Below the pieces are notes generated by a model that saw nothing but the letters and a program-made list of their open reading frames with translations, was not told the DNA's origin and made no database searches. Made by a program: the position numbers and the translations under genes. Of a DNA stretch of 64,000 nucleotides, positions 26,816 through 35,591 are shown one piece after another. Numbering within the stretch: position 1 is the stretch's first letter; every line of letters starts with the position of its first letter. The DNA is from Bryobacterales bacterium (GTDB lineage Bacteria; Acidobacteriota; Terriglobia; Bryobacterales; Bryobacteraceae), in the NCBI GenBank assembly GCA_020852175.1, contig JADZBH010000012.1:62001-126000 (forward strand). Reading direction: 5' to 3'.

Positions 26816-27688
26816 ATGATCGACCGCCGAGCTTTCATCGCCTCCACGGCCTCCCTGGCCGCCTTCGCACAGCAACCCGCGACACCCGCGGCCCCCATCA
26901 CCTCCTCGGTGATGCTCTGGACGCTGAAAGGCTCCTTTGAAGAGAAAATGGAGGCCGCCGCGCGCGCGGGGATTCAATCCGTCGAGCTGGTGGGCGAGCA
27001 CGCCGAATGGTCTCCGGCCGAAATGGATCGTGCCCAACGCCTCGCCCGCTCCCTGAAGCTCGGCATGGATACCATCAGTTCCACTCCGTTCTGGAGCCGT
27101 ATGCCTATCTCGATGGTCGATCCGGCCCAGCGCGGCAACCTCCTGAACGAAGTGGGGAAAAACCTTGACGCCGCCCGGCGCCTGGAGATTCCCATGCTTC
27201 TGCTCATGTCCGGCAACGCTATCCCCGGACGCACCTATGAGGAGCAGTGGACGAGCCTTGTGGAGAGCGCCAGGCGCTGCGGGGACCTGGCCGCTAAAGC
27301 GAACCGCACCCTCATCGTCGAACCGTTGAATACCAAGGTGAACCACAAGGGCTACTTCCTGGATAGCTGCGTCGCCGGACTGCGGCTGATGAAGGAGGTG
27401 AACCACCCGCACGTCCGCCTCCTGTTCGACCTCTATCACGAGCAGGTGCAGGTGGGCGACGTAACGCGAACCCTCCGCGAGGCCCTGCCGTTCGTCAAGG
27501 TGTTCCACATCGCCGATAACCCCGGACGCCACGATCCAGGCACCGGAGAGATGAACTACCCCTTCCTGTATAAGGAGATCCAGAAGGCCGGCTACACTGG
27601 TTACCTCACCATGGAGTACCTTCCCCAGGGCGACCAGGTGAAGAGTCTCATCGCCGCCATGGATTCCATGCGAAAGGCGCTCGCGTAA
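26816..27688 (+). CDS. TIM-barrel sugar isomerase/epimerase-like protein (hydroxypyruvate isomerase-type) with twin-arginine-like signal
   Basis: 290 residues. The N-terminus (MIDRRAFIASTASLAAFAQQ) resembles a Tat-type export signal. The barrel follows the AP-endonuclease-2/xylose-isomerase-like family: GIQSVELVGEH, a catalytic-type Glu in LIVEPLNTKVNHKGYF, FDLYHEQ, VKVFHIADNPGRH, and a final Glu in LTMEYLP. These are the expected divalent-metal ligands of Hyi-like isomerases. The substrate is unclear. Transcription seems leaderless (extended -10 seven bases before ATG). It is followed at 5 bp by the RidA-like gene. Confidence 0.85.
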   Translation: MIDRRAFIASTASLAAFAQQPATPAAPITSSVMLWTLKGSFEEKMEAAARAGIQSVELVGEHAEWSPAEMDRAQRLARSLKLGMDTISSTPFWSRMPISMVDPAQRGNLLNEVGKNLDAARRLEIPMLLLMSGNAIPGRTYEEQWTSLVESARRCGDLAAKANRTLIVEPLNTKVNHKGYFLDSCVAGLRLMKEVNHPHVRLLFDLYHEQVQVGDVTRTLREALPFVKVFHIADNPGRHDPGTGEMNYPFLYKEIQKAGYTGYLTMEYLPQGDQVKSLIAAMDSMRKALA

Positions 27689-27693
27689 CCCGT

Positions 27694-28437
27694 ATGCTCG
27701 TCCACAACCCTGCCGGCCACTACTCCTTCGTGCGTGGCATCGCGCCGTATTCCGGCGGCGCCGTCGCCGACGACGGCCATGAGGTGATTCACGCGCGGTT
27801 TCACAAAACCGTCCCGCTGCGCCAGGGCTTCCAGGCGGTGGAGCGGCACATGGACGCGGTCAAGCTGCCCATACACGCCCTCTGCGGCATGGAGTTGCGC
27901 TCGCCCCGGCCCTTCACTTTTCCCGGATTCACTGAGTTCAACGCAGGATACATCGACGTGTTGAAACGCTGGGGCGTCTTCGTCGATGGCGTCAACCCGA
28001 TCGCCCGCACCAATATCGCTCCCCGCATCGGAGCGCCGGCCGAGCCATCTCTTTACGGGTTCAGCTATGTGGCGCCGGCCCGCTCCGCCGCCAGGACCTT
28101 TGTGATCGCCGGCGCGGGCGAGCTTCCCGAGGGGTCGCTCGACCCGCACGACGTCGTGCGCCGGGGTGAACAGTCGGCGCCGGCGCTGCTGGAAAAGGCC
28201 CGTTTCGTCATGGGATTGATGAACGGGCGGCTGAAAGAACTCGGAGGCGCCTGGAGCGGCGTCACCGTGCTCGATGTCTACACCGTCCACCCCATGTGGC
28301 ACCTCGTCGAGGAGATCCTCCGGCTGGCGGGCGAAGCGGCCATCCACGGCCTTACCTGGCACTACTCCGCCCCGCCCATCGAGACGATCGAGTTTGAAAT
28401 GGACATCCGGGGCGTAAAGCGGGAACTGGTGCTGTAG
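27694..28437 (+). CDS. RidA/YjgF-like fold protein of unknown function
   Basis: 247 residues, starting 5 bp after the isomerase gene. The C-terminal half (TFVIAGAGELPEG, LEKARFVMGLMNGRLKELGG, VTVLDVYTVHP) has the pattern of RidA-superfamily proteins, though it is longer than the usual 130 residues. The N-terminal half (FVRGIAPYSGGAVADDGHEV) may be a second, diverged copy of the same fold. RidA-like proteins act on reactive enamines or related intermediates. With an isomerase upstream, a small catabolic step is plausible but unproven. Confidence 0.55.
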   Translation: MLVHNPAGHYSFVRGIAPYSGGAVADDGHEVIHARFHKTVPLRQGFQAVERHMDAVKLPIHALCGMELRSPRPFTFPGFTEFNAGYIDVLKRWGVFVDGVNPIARTNIAPRIGAPAEPSLYGFSYVAPARSAARTFVIAGAGELPEGSLDPHDVVRRGEQSAPALLEKARFVMGLMNGRLKELGGAWSGVTVLDVYTVHPMWHLVEEILRLAGEAAIHGLTWHYSAPPIETIEFEMDIRGVKRELVL

Positions 28438-28439
28438 GT

Positions 28440-28463
28440 CCGGAGCGGCTGCCCGGAGCGGCT
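28440..28463. repeat. Tandem 11-bp direct repeat between convergent genes
   Basis: CCGGAGCGGCT occurs at 28440-28450 and again at 28453-28463, separated by two bases. The second copy runs into the stop codon of the minus-strand gene. It fills the junction between convergent genes. It has no T-tract and is not a convincing terminator. Confidence 0.5.
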
Positions 28464-29085
28464 AGTGTTCCGACTTGCCCGCCACGGTCAGGCCCACAGG
28501 CGTATCGCCCACCTTCTCATAGAGAATCCAGTCCTCGCTCAGGTTCTGGATGCCCGCCTGGAAATCGCTCTCCACCACATACATGCTCAACACGGCCGGA
28601 TGCGGCGTCCCGGATGCCTTTCGTGACATCACCATCAGGTCCTTGAAAGCGGGCACGGCGGCGGCGCTCTGGTCGTCGGCGGCTGGCGTCATCACAAGAA
28701 AATCCCGGTTCGGCGCCACACCCTGATGATCCCCGTTGATGGGGAACATGCTGAAGCGCAGCGTATACACGCCGGGTTTCAGCATCTGGCCTCGGCGGTC
28801 GTAGCCGCCTTGAAACCAGCGGATGGCTCCAATCACCGAGCCCGGAGGCGCCGTCTTCCACATCAGGTCCGCCTCGGTGGACACTGGCCCTTTCGGTGCG
28901 GACTTCACGTACCATACCTCGCACCACGGCTTCCCGTCGCCCCCCGTCACCCTGTAACCGGAAGGTGCCAGCAACTCCTTCACCGGCGCGGCCAACTCCG
29001 CCGGTGGTTCTCCCGCGGCCTCCACCTTGTACTGAGCCATGGCAAGCGCTCCACAAGTTAAAAAGGCCAGCAGCAATCGTTTCAT
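28462..29085 (-). CDS. Secreted protein of unknown function
   Basis: 207 residues from ATG 29085, set by AAGGA eight bases upstream; a start six bases earlier is also open. A signal peptide (KRLLLAFLTCGALAMAQ) precedes a soluble domain with GYRVTGGDGKPWCEVWYV, IGAIRWFQGGYDRRG, MLKPGVYTLRFSMFPINGDH and GVAPNRDFLVMTPA. It has the look of a beta-rich periplasmic domain. I do not recognise a named family. It is divergent from the response regulator at 29246. Confidence 0.7.
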   Translation of the reverse strand: MKRLLLAFLTCGALAMAQYKVEAAGEPPAELAAPVKELLAPSGYRVTGGDGKPWCEVWYVKSAPKGPVSTEADLMWKTAPPGSVIGAIRWFQGGYDRRGQMLKPGVYTLRFSMFPINGDHQGVAPNRDFLVMTPAADDQSAAAVPAFKDLMVMSRKASGTPHPAVLSMYVVESDFQAGIQNLSEDWILYEKVGDTPVGLTVAGKSEH

Positions 29086-29245
29086 CAGCACGTTCCTTTC
29101 GTCTTTGTTTCCACCCGTTTTATCCCCGCTTCCTCCGCCGGGCCGCCTACACCCGGCTCACCCGATCCAGTACAATCAAGCACCGGGTCTCCCGGGATCA
29201 GCCAAGGCCGGAGGGCCCTGTCCCGCCGCGTCACCGGAACACGCG

Positions 29246-29920
29246 ATGCAAACTATCTTAGTGATAGACGACGACGAGAGCCTCCAGGATACAATCGCCG
29301 TCATGCTGGAGCAGGAGGGGTTTCGCGTGGCCTCCTCGGGCGATGGCCGCGCCGGTTACGAAAAAGCGCTCACTCTCAAGCCCGATCTCATCATTGTCGA
29401 TCTCCGTCTGCCCGGCATGAGCGGCATGGAGATCTGCAAGCATCTCCGCGGTGCGCAGATTCAGACGCCCATCATCATTTTGAGCGCCATTGGCGATGAA
29501 ATGGACAAGGTGCTGCTGTTGGAGATCGGCGCCGACGATTATGTCGTTAAGCCCTTCGGCCGGCGCGAGCTTCTGGCCCGCATCCGCGCGCTGCTCCGCC
29601 GCTCGCAGGCTGGCGCCCACGCCGTCCTCCGCTTTGGCGATACGGAAGCCGACCTGGACCGCCGCGTTGTCCTCCGCGCGGGCGATGAGGTGAAGGTCAC
29701 TCCGGCCGAATACAACCTGCTTGTCTATTTCCTGCAAAACCCGGACCGCGCGCTGACGCGCGACATGATTCTCAACTCGGTTTGGGGGTATGAAAGTTTC
29801 CCCAACACCCGCACGGTGGACGCTCATGTTGTGAAATTACGCCAGAAGTTCGAACCCGATCCCAACGCGCCGCGTCACTTTCTCACGGTCCATGGGGTTG
29901 GCTACCGGTTTCTTCCCTGA
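29246..29920 (+). CDS. OmpR-family response regulator
   Basis: 224 residues from ATG 29246. The frame stays open back to 29039, but the conserved N-terminus (TILVIDDDESLQD) fixes this start. The receiver has the acidic triad (DDDE), a phosphoacceptor Asp in IIVDLRLPGMSG and a Lys in VVKPFGRREL. A winged helix-turn-helix follows (VTPAEYNLLVYFLQN, VWGYESFPNTRTVDAHVVKLR). TACAAT at 29171-29176 could be the -10, giving a 60-70-nt leader. It begins a five-gene set that ends with a sensor kinase and probably autoregulates it. Confidence 0.93.
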   Translation: MQTILVIDDDESLQDTIAVMLEQEGFRVASSGDGRAGYEKALTLKPDLIIVDLRLPGMSGMEICKHLRGAQIQTPIIILSAIGDEMDKVLLLEIGADDYVVKPFGRRELLARIRALLRRSQAGAHAVLRFGDTEADLDRRVVLRAGDEVKVTPAEYNLLVYFLQNPDRALTRDMILNSVWGYESFPNTRTVDAHVVKLRQKFEPDPNAPRHFLTVHGVGYRFLP

Positions 29921-29942
29921 CCGCCACGAAAGAAGGTGCAGC

Positions 29943-30329
29943 GTGCGCGTTCTCATCGTTGACGATTCTCCGCAAGTGGCTTCCACCCTGGAAATCGCCC
30001 TCTCTCGCGCCGGGTGGGAAACCGCCTGCGCCCACGACGCGCTTAGCGCGCTCGATCTGCTCTCCACGCTACCCGCCGTCGATGTCATTGTCACGGACCT
30101 GGACATGCCCCGCCTGGACGGCTACGCCTTTATCGCCGCCATCCGCGCCCACCCGCTCGCCTCCCGCTCCGCCGTCATCGTCACCTCGGGCTCCACCGCC
30201 GACGATGCCGAAAGCCTTGCTTTCGCCGCCGGAGCCGATCTCTATTTCGCCAAGCCCTACTCGCCCGCTTCCGTCCGCCAAGCCATTGAATTACTGGTGG
30301 ACGACGGCCGCGGCCAGGTGATTTCATGA
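29943..30329 (+). CDS. Single-domain response regulator (CheY-like)
   Basis: 128 residues from GTG 29943, with AAGAAGG six bases upstream. Receiver features are intact: VDDSPQVASTL, Asp in VIVTDLDMPRLDG, a conserved Ser/Thr position (VIVTSGS) and Lys in YFAKPYSPAS. There is no output domain. It overlaps the next gene by four bases (ATGA). It probably works with the sensor kinase at 32312 as a phosphate relay or sink, or by protein contact. Confidence 0.9.
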   Translation: MRVLIVDDSPQVASTLEIALSRAGWETACAHDALSALDLLSTLPAVDVIVTDLDMPRLDGYAFIAAIRAHPLASRSAVIVTSGSTADDAESLAFAAGADLYFAKPYSPASVRQAIELLVDDGRGQVIS

Positions 30330-31627
30330 TGCTTCGCGTCCTCGCCCCCCTCCTTATCGCGCTCACCCTGCCGGCGCAGTCCGTCGACGCGCTCATCGAA
30401 CGGCTCGACCGGCTGGAACGCGACAACAACACTCTCCGCCAGGAAATCGAGCGCCTGCGTGCCGAACTCGGCGGCCTCAAGCAGCAGGCCGCGGCCCAGT
30501 CGGAGACGCAGGAAATCACTGCGCGCCGCCTGGAGGAACAGGCTCAAACCAAGGTCGAGGCTGCTCAAAAGTTTCCCATCCGCCTGCGCGGGATGGCCCT
30601 GGTGAACTTCTTCCACAATGGTTCCCGCGCCAACGGCGCCGACACGCCTACGACGGCCGCGCGCGCGCCTGGGCGGGCCACATCGGCCGTCACCTTCCGC
30701 CAAACCGTGCTCGGACTCGACTTTCGCGGGCCGCGCACCATTCTCGGCGCGGAGGTGTCCGGGTCGGTCTTTGGCGATTTCTATGAAGGCGGCACGGAAG
30801 CAACGCAGTACCCCAGCCCTCGTCTGCGAACCGCGGAGGTCGTCTTTGAGTGGAAGACGCGATCGCTCATGTTCGGCCAGGAAAAAACGCTGGTCGGCCT
30901 GCGCGATCCCAACTCTCTGGCCTATTCGGGCGTCTCGCCGATGACGGCTGCCGGGAATCTATGGCGCTGGCAGCCGCAAATCCGCTTCGAGCAGCGGCTG
31001 GCATTCACAGCCGCCACGCAGGCGCTCGCGCAGGTTGCCGTCGTGCAAACCGCGGAGGAATCCGGCGGCACGCCCGGCGCGCTTTCCCTGGAACGCCGCC
31101 GGCCCGCTTTGCAGGGCCGCGTGGAACTGGCGCACACGATGGATGCCAGCCGACGTTTCGAGGTCGCCGGAGCCTTCCACGCCAGCACCTCCCACGTCGG
31201 GCCGTACTCCATCCCCTCCCGCGTTTACTCGTTGGACTGGTTCGCCAACCCCTTCCGCTATCTTGAATTTTCAGGCATCCTGTACGCCGGACAGAACCTG
31301 CACCACTTCGGCGCCTTCCGCCAGGGCTGGGCCGTCACCCCGGCGGGCGTGCACGCGATCCACACCCGGGGCGGATGGGCCCAGTTGAGCGTTCCGTTCC
31401 ACTCGCGCGTCTCGCTGAACCTGATCGCCGGCGCCATGGACGACCGCAACCGCGACCTGACCGCCGCCATGATCGCCTCCAACCGCAACGCCGCCGCCAA
31501 CCTCGTTTTCCGCATCGCCCCGAACGTGCTGGTCGCCCTGGAGGCCATGCGGATCCGCACCCTCTATCTGAACGGCGGCCTGAGCCGCAATCCCCGCTAT
31601 GACCTCTCGATCGCGTACCAGTTTTAG
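30326..31627 (+). CDS. Outer-membrane beta-barrel (porin-like) with N-terminal coiled coil
   Basis: 433 residues. A signal peptide (LRVLAPLLIALTLPAQ) is followed by a coiled coil (VDALIERLDRLERDNNTLRQ and on to about residue 75). A barrel-like domain of alternating aromatic strands then ends in LSIAYQF with C-terminal Phe, the BAM recognition signature. The layout matches trimeric porins such as DcaP-like proteins. It overlaps the upstream receiver gene (ATGA) and the downstream cupredoxin by 29 bp, so it belongs to the two-component operon and is probably part of the response. The solute is unknown. Confidence 0.82.
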   Translation: MMLRVLAPLLIALTLPAQSVDALIERLDRLERDNNTLRQEIERLRAELGGLKQQAAAQSETQEITARRLEEQAQTKVEAAQKFPIRLRGMALVNFFHNGSRANGADTPTTAARAPGRATSAVTFRQTVLGLDFRGPRTILGAEVSGSVFGDFYEGGTEATQYPSPRLRTAEVVFEWKTRSLMFGQEKTLVGLRDPNSLAYSGVSPMTAAGNLWRWQPQIRFEQRLAFTAATQALAQVAVVQTAEESGGTPGALSLERRRPALQGRVELAHTMDASRRFEVAGAFHASTSHVGPYSIPSRVYSLDWFANPFRYLEFSGILYAGQNLHHFGAFRQGWAVTPAGVHAIHTRGGWAQLSVPFHSRVSLNLIAGAMDDRNRDLTAAMIASNRNAAANLVFRIAPNVLVALEAMRIRTLYLNGGLSRNPRYDLSIAYQF

Positions 31628-32315
31628 TCTGCTGCTGCTGGCCGCCACCCTTTCCGGCGCCACGGTGGAAGGCCGCGTCGAACTGGCCGACTCTCGCGAC
31701 TCCAGCGTCCGCAAGAAACGCGACTTTTCCGGTGTCGCCATCTGGCTGGAGCCCCTCCGGCCGCCGGGTCCGGTGCAGCCGGCCACCTTCACCATCGCGC
31801 AGAGGGCCAAACGTTTCTCTCCCCACGTTTCGCTCATCCCCGCGGGCTCCACGGTCGATTTCCCCAACTTCGATCCCATCTTTCACAACGCATTCTCGAA
31901 CTTCGCCGGCCAGCCATTCGACACTGGACTCTACCCGCCGGGTTCCACACGCAAGATCCGGTTCCACCGCCCCGGCATCGTGCGCGTGTTTTGCAACATT
32001 CACTCCACCATGAGCGCCGTCATTATCGTCGTGAACACGCCCCACACGGCGTTGACTTCACCCAACGGTTCCTTTTCCATCCCCAACATTCCTCCGGGCG
32101 AGTACCGCGTGCATGTCTGGCACGAACGCGCCACCGAGGCAACGCTCGCCCGCCTGGCCTCCACCGTCACGGTTCCCGCCTCCGGATTGACGCTGGGCGT
32201 GCTACGCCTTTCGGAGGCCGGTTACCTACCCGTGCCCCATCTCAATAAGCATGGCGAAGCGTATCCGCCGGAGCCCGCCTCCGCCCCCGGCGCCTACCAG
32301 GGGAGGCGGAAATGA
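31599..32315 (+). CDS. Periplasmic cupredoxin-like protein with carboxypeptidase-regulatory tail
   Basis: 238 residues. A signal-like N-terminus (FSLLLLAATLSGATVEG) precedes a plastocyanin-type fold. His in PIFHNAFSN and the Cys-His-Met set in VFCNIHSTMSA form a plausible type-1 copper site. The C-terminal part (FSIPNIPPGEYRVHVWHE) is a short carboxypeptidase-regulatory-like unit. Similar proteins are sometimes annotated as methylamine-utilisation or plastocyanin-like. It sits between the porin and the sensor kinase, overlapping both. Copper electron transfer or copper sensing is plausible. Confidence 0.78.
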   Translation: MTSRSRTSFSLLLLAATLSGATVEGRVELADSRDSSVRKKRDFSGVAIWLEPLRPPGPVQPATFTIAQRAKRFSPHVSLIPAGSTVDFPNFDPIFHNAFSNFAGQPFDTGLYPPGSTRKIRFHRPGIVRVFCNIHSTMSAVIIVVNTPHTALTSPNGSFSIPNIPPGEYRVHVWHERATEATLARLASTVTVPASGLTLGVLRLSEAGYLPVPHLNKHGEAYPPEPASAPGAYQGRRK

Positions 32316-34069
32316 AACTTCCCCGCCTCACACTTCTTCCTAAGATCTGGCTCTCCACCTCGGTGGGGCTGACACTCCTGTTCGGATTCACGGCGTGGCT
32401 CCTGCAACGGCATACGCTCGACACATCCCAGGCCAGCGTGCAGGAGGAGATCTCCGCCAGCCTGCATGCCTATGAATCGCTGTGGACCTCGCGTTCGGAG
32501 ACCCTCGGTTCGATCGCCGCCATTCTCAGTAGCATGCCCAATGTGCGCGATGCGGTCCGCACGCGGCATCAACCCACCATTCAGGACGCCGCCGGCGAGT
32601 TGTGGACCAAGGTGAACGACAACCTGAAGGAGAACGCCTTCATTCTCGTGGTCAGCCCCGAGGGCGCCATGATCGCGCCGTTCGGCCCCACCTCCGGGCT
32701 TTCTCTCCCCGGCTCATGGCCCGTCGTGCGCAGCGCAGCCGGCCGCTTTCCCAAGCAGGTTTCCGGCTTCGTTGTCCTGGACGGCCGTCTGTTCCAACTG
32801 GTACTCACGCCGGTCTACGTGGACAGCACCGCCGGACCCGCGCTGATCAGCGTTCTGCTCACCGGCTTCGAGGTGAATCATCAGGTGGCACTGAAGCTGA
32901 AGGAGAGCACGGGCGGCAGCGATTTCCTGTTCCTGTCCTCGGGCCGCGTCTTTGCCTCCACGCTGAACCCGCGCGCCACGGCGGCGCTGGGCCGTCTGTC
33001 CCTGGACGGCAAAGCTCCCAGCGCGGTGAACGACGGCGTCATCGAGTACACGGCGCTTTCACGCGCCCTGCCCGGACTGGAGGGCAAGCCGGCGGGCAGC
33101 CTCTGCATCCTGCGTTCGTTCGAGGCCACCAGCCAGCGCATCGCCGCGTTGCGGACGCATCTGGCCCTGGCCTGGCTCACGGCCATGGTGCTGGGCCTCG
33201 CCGTCAGCTATTTACTGGCGCGGCGCATCGTGCAGCCCATTCATGACCTGGACGCCGCCGCCGGACAGGTCTCGCGGCAGAACTACGGTTTGCGCGTGCC
33301 CGTCCGCGGCTCGGACGAACTGGGCCGCCTCGCCGCCACCTTCAACGCCATGTGCGACTCGCTGCTGTCGGCCCGCCAGGAACTGATCCGGCAGGAGAGG
33401 ATCTCCACCATCGGACGCATGGCCAGTTCCATCGTGCACGATCTGCGGAATCCGCTGGCGGCCATTTACGGCGGAGCGGAGATGATGGTGGACACCGACC
33501 TGCAGCCACACCAAGTGAAGCGGCTGGCCTCGAACATCTACCGTTCCAGCCGCCGTATCCAGGAGATGCTGAACGATCTGCTCCAACTGACGCGAGGCGG
33601 CTCGAAACAGCGTGAACTTTGTACTCTTCGCGAGGTGGTGGAGGCCGCCGTTCGCGAAAGCGAGCCGGCAGCCCAGCGCCAGCAGGTGTCCATCTCGCTA
33701 CAACTTCCCGACGGCCTCGCCGTCGCGCTGGACCGCGCGCGCATGGAACGCGTCTTCCTGAACCTGCTGGCCAACGCCATCGAGGCGCTACCTTACGGCG
33801 GCGCCATCGCCATCACGGCCGTGCTGGGCCTGGACCACGTCCGCGTCGAGATCGCCGACAATGGCCCCGGCATCGACCCGGCCATCCGCGAACAACTCTT
33901 CCAGCCCTTCGTCACGCACGGCAAGAAGAACGGTCTGGGACTCGGCCTCGCCCTCTCGCGACAGTCCATCCTCGAACACAACGGCGACATTTGGGTGGAG
34001 GATCAGGCTTCCGGCGGCGCGCGGTTTGTGATCCGGCTTCCCTTGGAGCACTCGCTGGCGCCCGCCTGA
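32312..34069 (+). CDS. Membrane sensor histidine kinase (Cache-like sensor, HAMP, HisKA, HATPase)
   Basis: 585 residues. A first membrane helix (about 12-30) is followed by a periplasmic sensor domain of roughly 250 residues with Cache-like features (ENAFILVVSPEGAMIAPF). A second helix is near 288-308, then HAMP (RRIVQPIHDLDAAAGQVS), an H-box with the phosphorylated His (SIVHDLRNPLAAIYGG), an N-box (NLLANAIEALPYGG) and G-boxes (IADNGPGID, KNGLGLGLALS). Start ATG 32312 overlaps the cupredoxin stop. The cognate regulators are probably the two receivers at the head of the operon. Confidence 0.94.
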   Translation: MKLPRLTLLPKIWLSTSVGLTLLFGFTAWLLQRHTLDTSQASVQEEISASLHAYESLWTSRSETLGSIAAILSSMPNVRDAVRTRHQPTIQDAAGELWTKVNDNLKENAFILVVSPEGAMIAPFGPTSGLSLPGSWPVVRSAAGRFPKQVSGFVVLDGRLFQLVLTPVYVDSTAGPALISVLLTGFEVNHQVALKLKESTGGSDFLFLSSGRVFASTLNPRATAALGRLSLDGKAPSAVNDGVIEYTALSRALPGLEGKPAGSLCILRSFEATSQRIAALRTHLALAWLTAMVLGLAVSYLLARRIVQPIHDLDAAAGQVSRQNYGLRVPVRGSDELGRLAATFNAMCDSLLSARQELIRQERISTIGRMASSIVHDLRNPLAAIYGGAEMMVDTDLQPHQVKRLASNIYRSSRRIQEMLNDLLQLTRGGSKQRELCTLREVVEAAVRESEPAAQRQQVSISLQLPDGLAVALDRARMERVFLNLLANAIEALPYGGAIAITAVLGLDHVRVEIADNGPGIDPAIREQLFQPFVTHGKKNGLGLGLALSRQSILEHNGDIWVEDQASGGARFVIRLPLEHSLAPA

Positions 34070-34073
34070 ACGG

Positions 34074-34898
34074 CTACCGCCGCACCAGATCCTGCAACTC
34101 GTCGATCTTCTCGTTCAACATGTGTACGCGTCCGCTCAACTGGCGCACTTCCAGTTCAGCGCGCCGGTTCACCTCGTAGTCCAGCTCGCTGCGCAAACGG
34201 TCCTTGGCGTCCTGCCGGTTCTGGCTCATCATGATCACCGGCGCCTGCAGGGCGGCCAGCATCGAAAGGATCAGGTTCAGGAGGATGAACGGGTACGGGT
34301 CCCACGCCTGCCCCCCCAAATGGTTGTTCACCAGCGTGTAGACCACCAGGGAGACCAGAAACACGTTGATGAATTTCCACGAGCCGCCCAACCGCGCCAC
34401 GGCGTCGGCGGTACGGTCGCCCCATGTCGCCTCGGCTTCGATGATCTCGTTGGCATTGCGGAGCGAACGTGTCCTGATCAACTGCTGCGCCGCGTGATAC
34501 TGCTTCCCCAGGACGGCCAGCATGTCCATTCCCGCGTCCGGTTTCTTCGCCAGCAGCAGGGCGATGTCGCTCCGTTCAATCTCCACGCACGAAGTGTGCT
34601 CCATCGCCACTGCGTTGGTCTGGTGCGGCAGCCCGTCCAGCAGCGAGGCGAAGCCAAAGAAGCCGCCCACGCCCTGCTCATCGAGCGTCACCTCCTGCTG
34701 GTCATCGTCGATGGTGGTGATCCGCACGCGCCCTGACAGCAGGACGTAGCCCCGCCCCGAGACGTCGCCGCACTTGTAGATCCTCTGATTCGGCGCGAAC
34801 GTCTTCAACTCCACATGAGCCGCCAGCACGGAAGCCTCATCCTCGTCGAGCAGGGAAAACAGGGGCACCGACTTTAGAGCGCTTGTCTCGCAGGGCAT
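34074..34898 (-). CDS. Cyclic-nucleotide-binding-type domain fused to DUF1003 membrane domain
   Basis: 274 residues, with AAGGAG eight bases upstream. Residues 10-130 form a CRP-like beta-roll (FAPNQRIYKCGDVSGRGYVLLSGRVRI, FFGFASLLDGLPHQTNAVA). A classical phosphate-binding RSA motif is not seen, so cAMP binding is uncertain. The second half is DUF1003: GGSWKFINVFLVSLVVYTLV and PFILLNLILSMLAALQAPV form two membrane helices, then MMSQNRQDAKDRLRSELDY and a coiled-coil tail. No DNA-binding domain is present, so it is not a transcription factor. It is convergent with the histidine kinase, with stops 4 bp apart. Confidence 0.88.
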   Translation of the reverse strand: MPCETSALKSVPLFSLLDEDEASVLAAHVELKTFAPNQRIYKCGDVSGRGYVLLSGRVRITTIDDDQQEVTLDEQGVGGFFGFASLLDGLPHQTNAVAMEHTSCVEIERSDIALLLAKKPDAGMDMLAVLGKQYHAAQQLIRTRSLRNANEIIEAEATWGDRTADAVARLGGSWKFINVFLVSLVVYTLVNNHLGGQAWDPYPFILLNLILSMLAALQAPVIMMSQNRQDAKDRLRSELDYEVNRRAELEVRQLSGRVHMLNEKIDELQDLVRR

Positions 34899-35036
34899 TC
34901 AGATCTCCTTCCACCCACCCGGCGGACGAGGCCGCGGGCGGCTATTCCTATCATGCGAAATTCACACCCCAGGCGGCCTGTTTGCCACGCAAGTCTCCAT
35001 CTGGTAACTAAGTTGCGTAGCCTGGAGGATCCCGAT

Positions 35037-35378
35037 ATGAAGACACTGCTAGTGTCGCTTGCGCTGGTTGTGCTGCTGAGCCCAACCGCCACCTCGCAGA
35101 ATGCCGCCACGGCGTCGCTCGCCGAGGAGGTAGCCGCACTGAAACGCAAGGTGGCCGCGCTTGAACAGCGGCTGGACCTGGTCATCTCCACACTTAACCG
35201 GCAGAACACAGCACCTATCCCGGCCACCACGCCCGCCCGTTCGTCCGTCGCGGCTGCAACACCAGGCCCCTCGCCCGCCTCCTCGCGCATCCAATGCCAG
35301 GCCACTACGCGGAAGGGCACGCAATGCTCGCGCCTTGCGCCCGCAGGTTCGTCCTATTGCTGGCAGCACGGGCGGTAA
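35037..35378 (+). CDS. Small secreted protein with coiled coil and C-terminal Cys/His motif (DUF5763-like)
   Basis: 113 residues from ATG 35037, fixed by GGAGG eight bases upstream and an immediate signal peptide (KTLLVSLALVVLLSPTATS); an in-frame ATG 84 bp earlier is not used. A short coiled coil (LAEEVAALKRKVAALEQRLD) and a Thr/Ala/Pro linker lead to CQATTRKGTQCSRLAPAGSS, then YCWQH. This C-x9-C-x10-C-x3-H pattern matches small zinc-knuckle-like modules usually found in cytoplasmic or phage proteins. Here it is exported, so disulphides or metal binding outside the cytoplasm is possible. Confidence 0.72.
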   Translation: MKTLLVSLALVVLLSPTATSQNAATASLAEEVAALKRKVAALEQRLDLVISTLNRQNTAPIPATTPARSSVAAATPGPSPASSRIQCQATTRKGTQCSRLAPAGSSYCWQHGR

Positions 35379-35591
35379 GAGGGGGGGATCCTCGCCATTT
35401 TCAGCGCAATGTCTGAGCATCTCGCCCTGGCAACTTCACTCTTTCGGCACAGTGGGCCTTGAGCGCCGGTCCAGCGGAACTCCACGGGCGTCCTGCGCCC
35501 AACTGGGATCAGTCTTCGCGGGCAAACTCTCCGGCGCTCGCGGCCGCCGCCACACGATCCAGTCCCCTTGGCAGTTGAAACACGGCCACGC

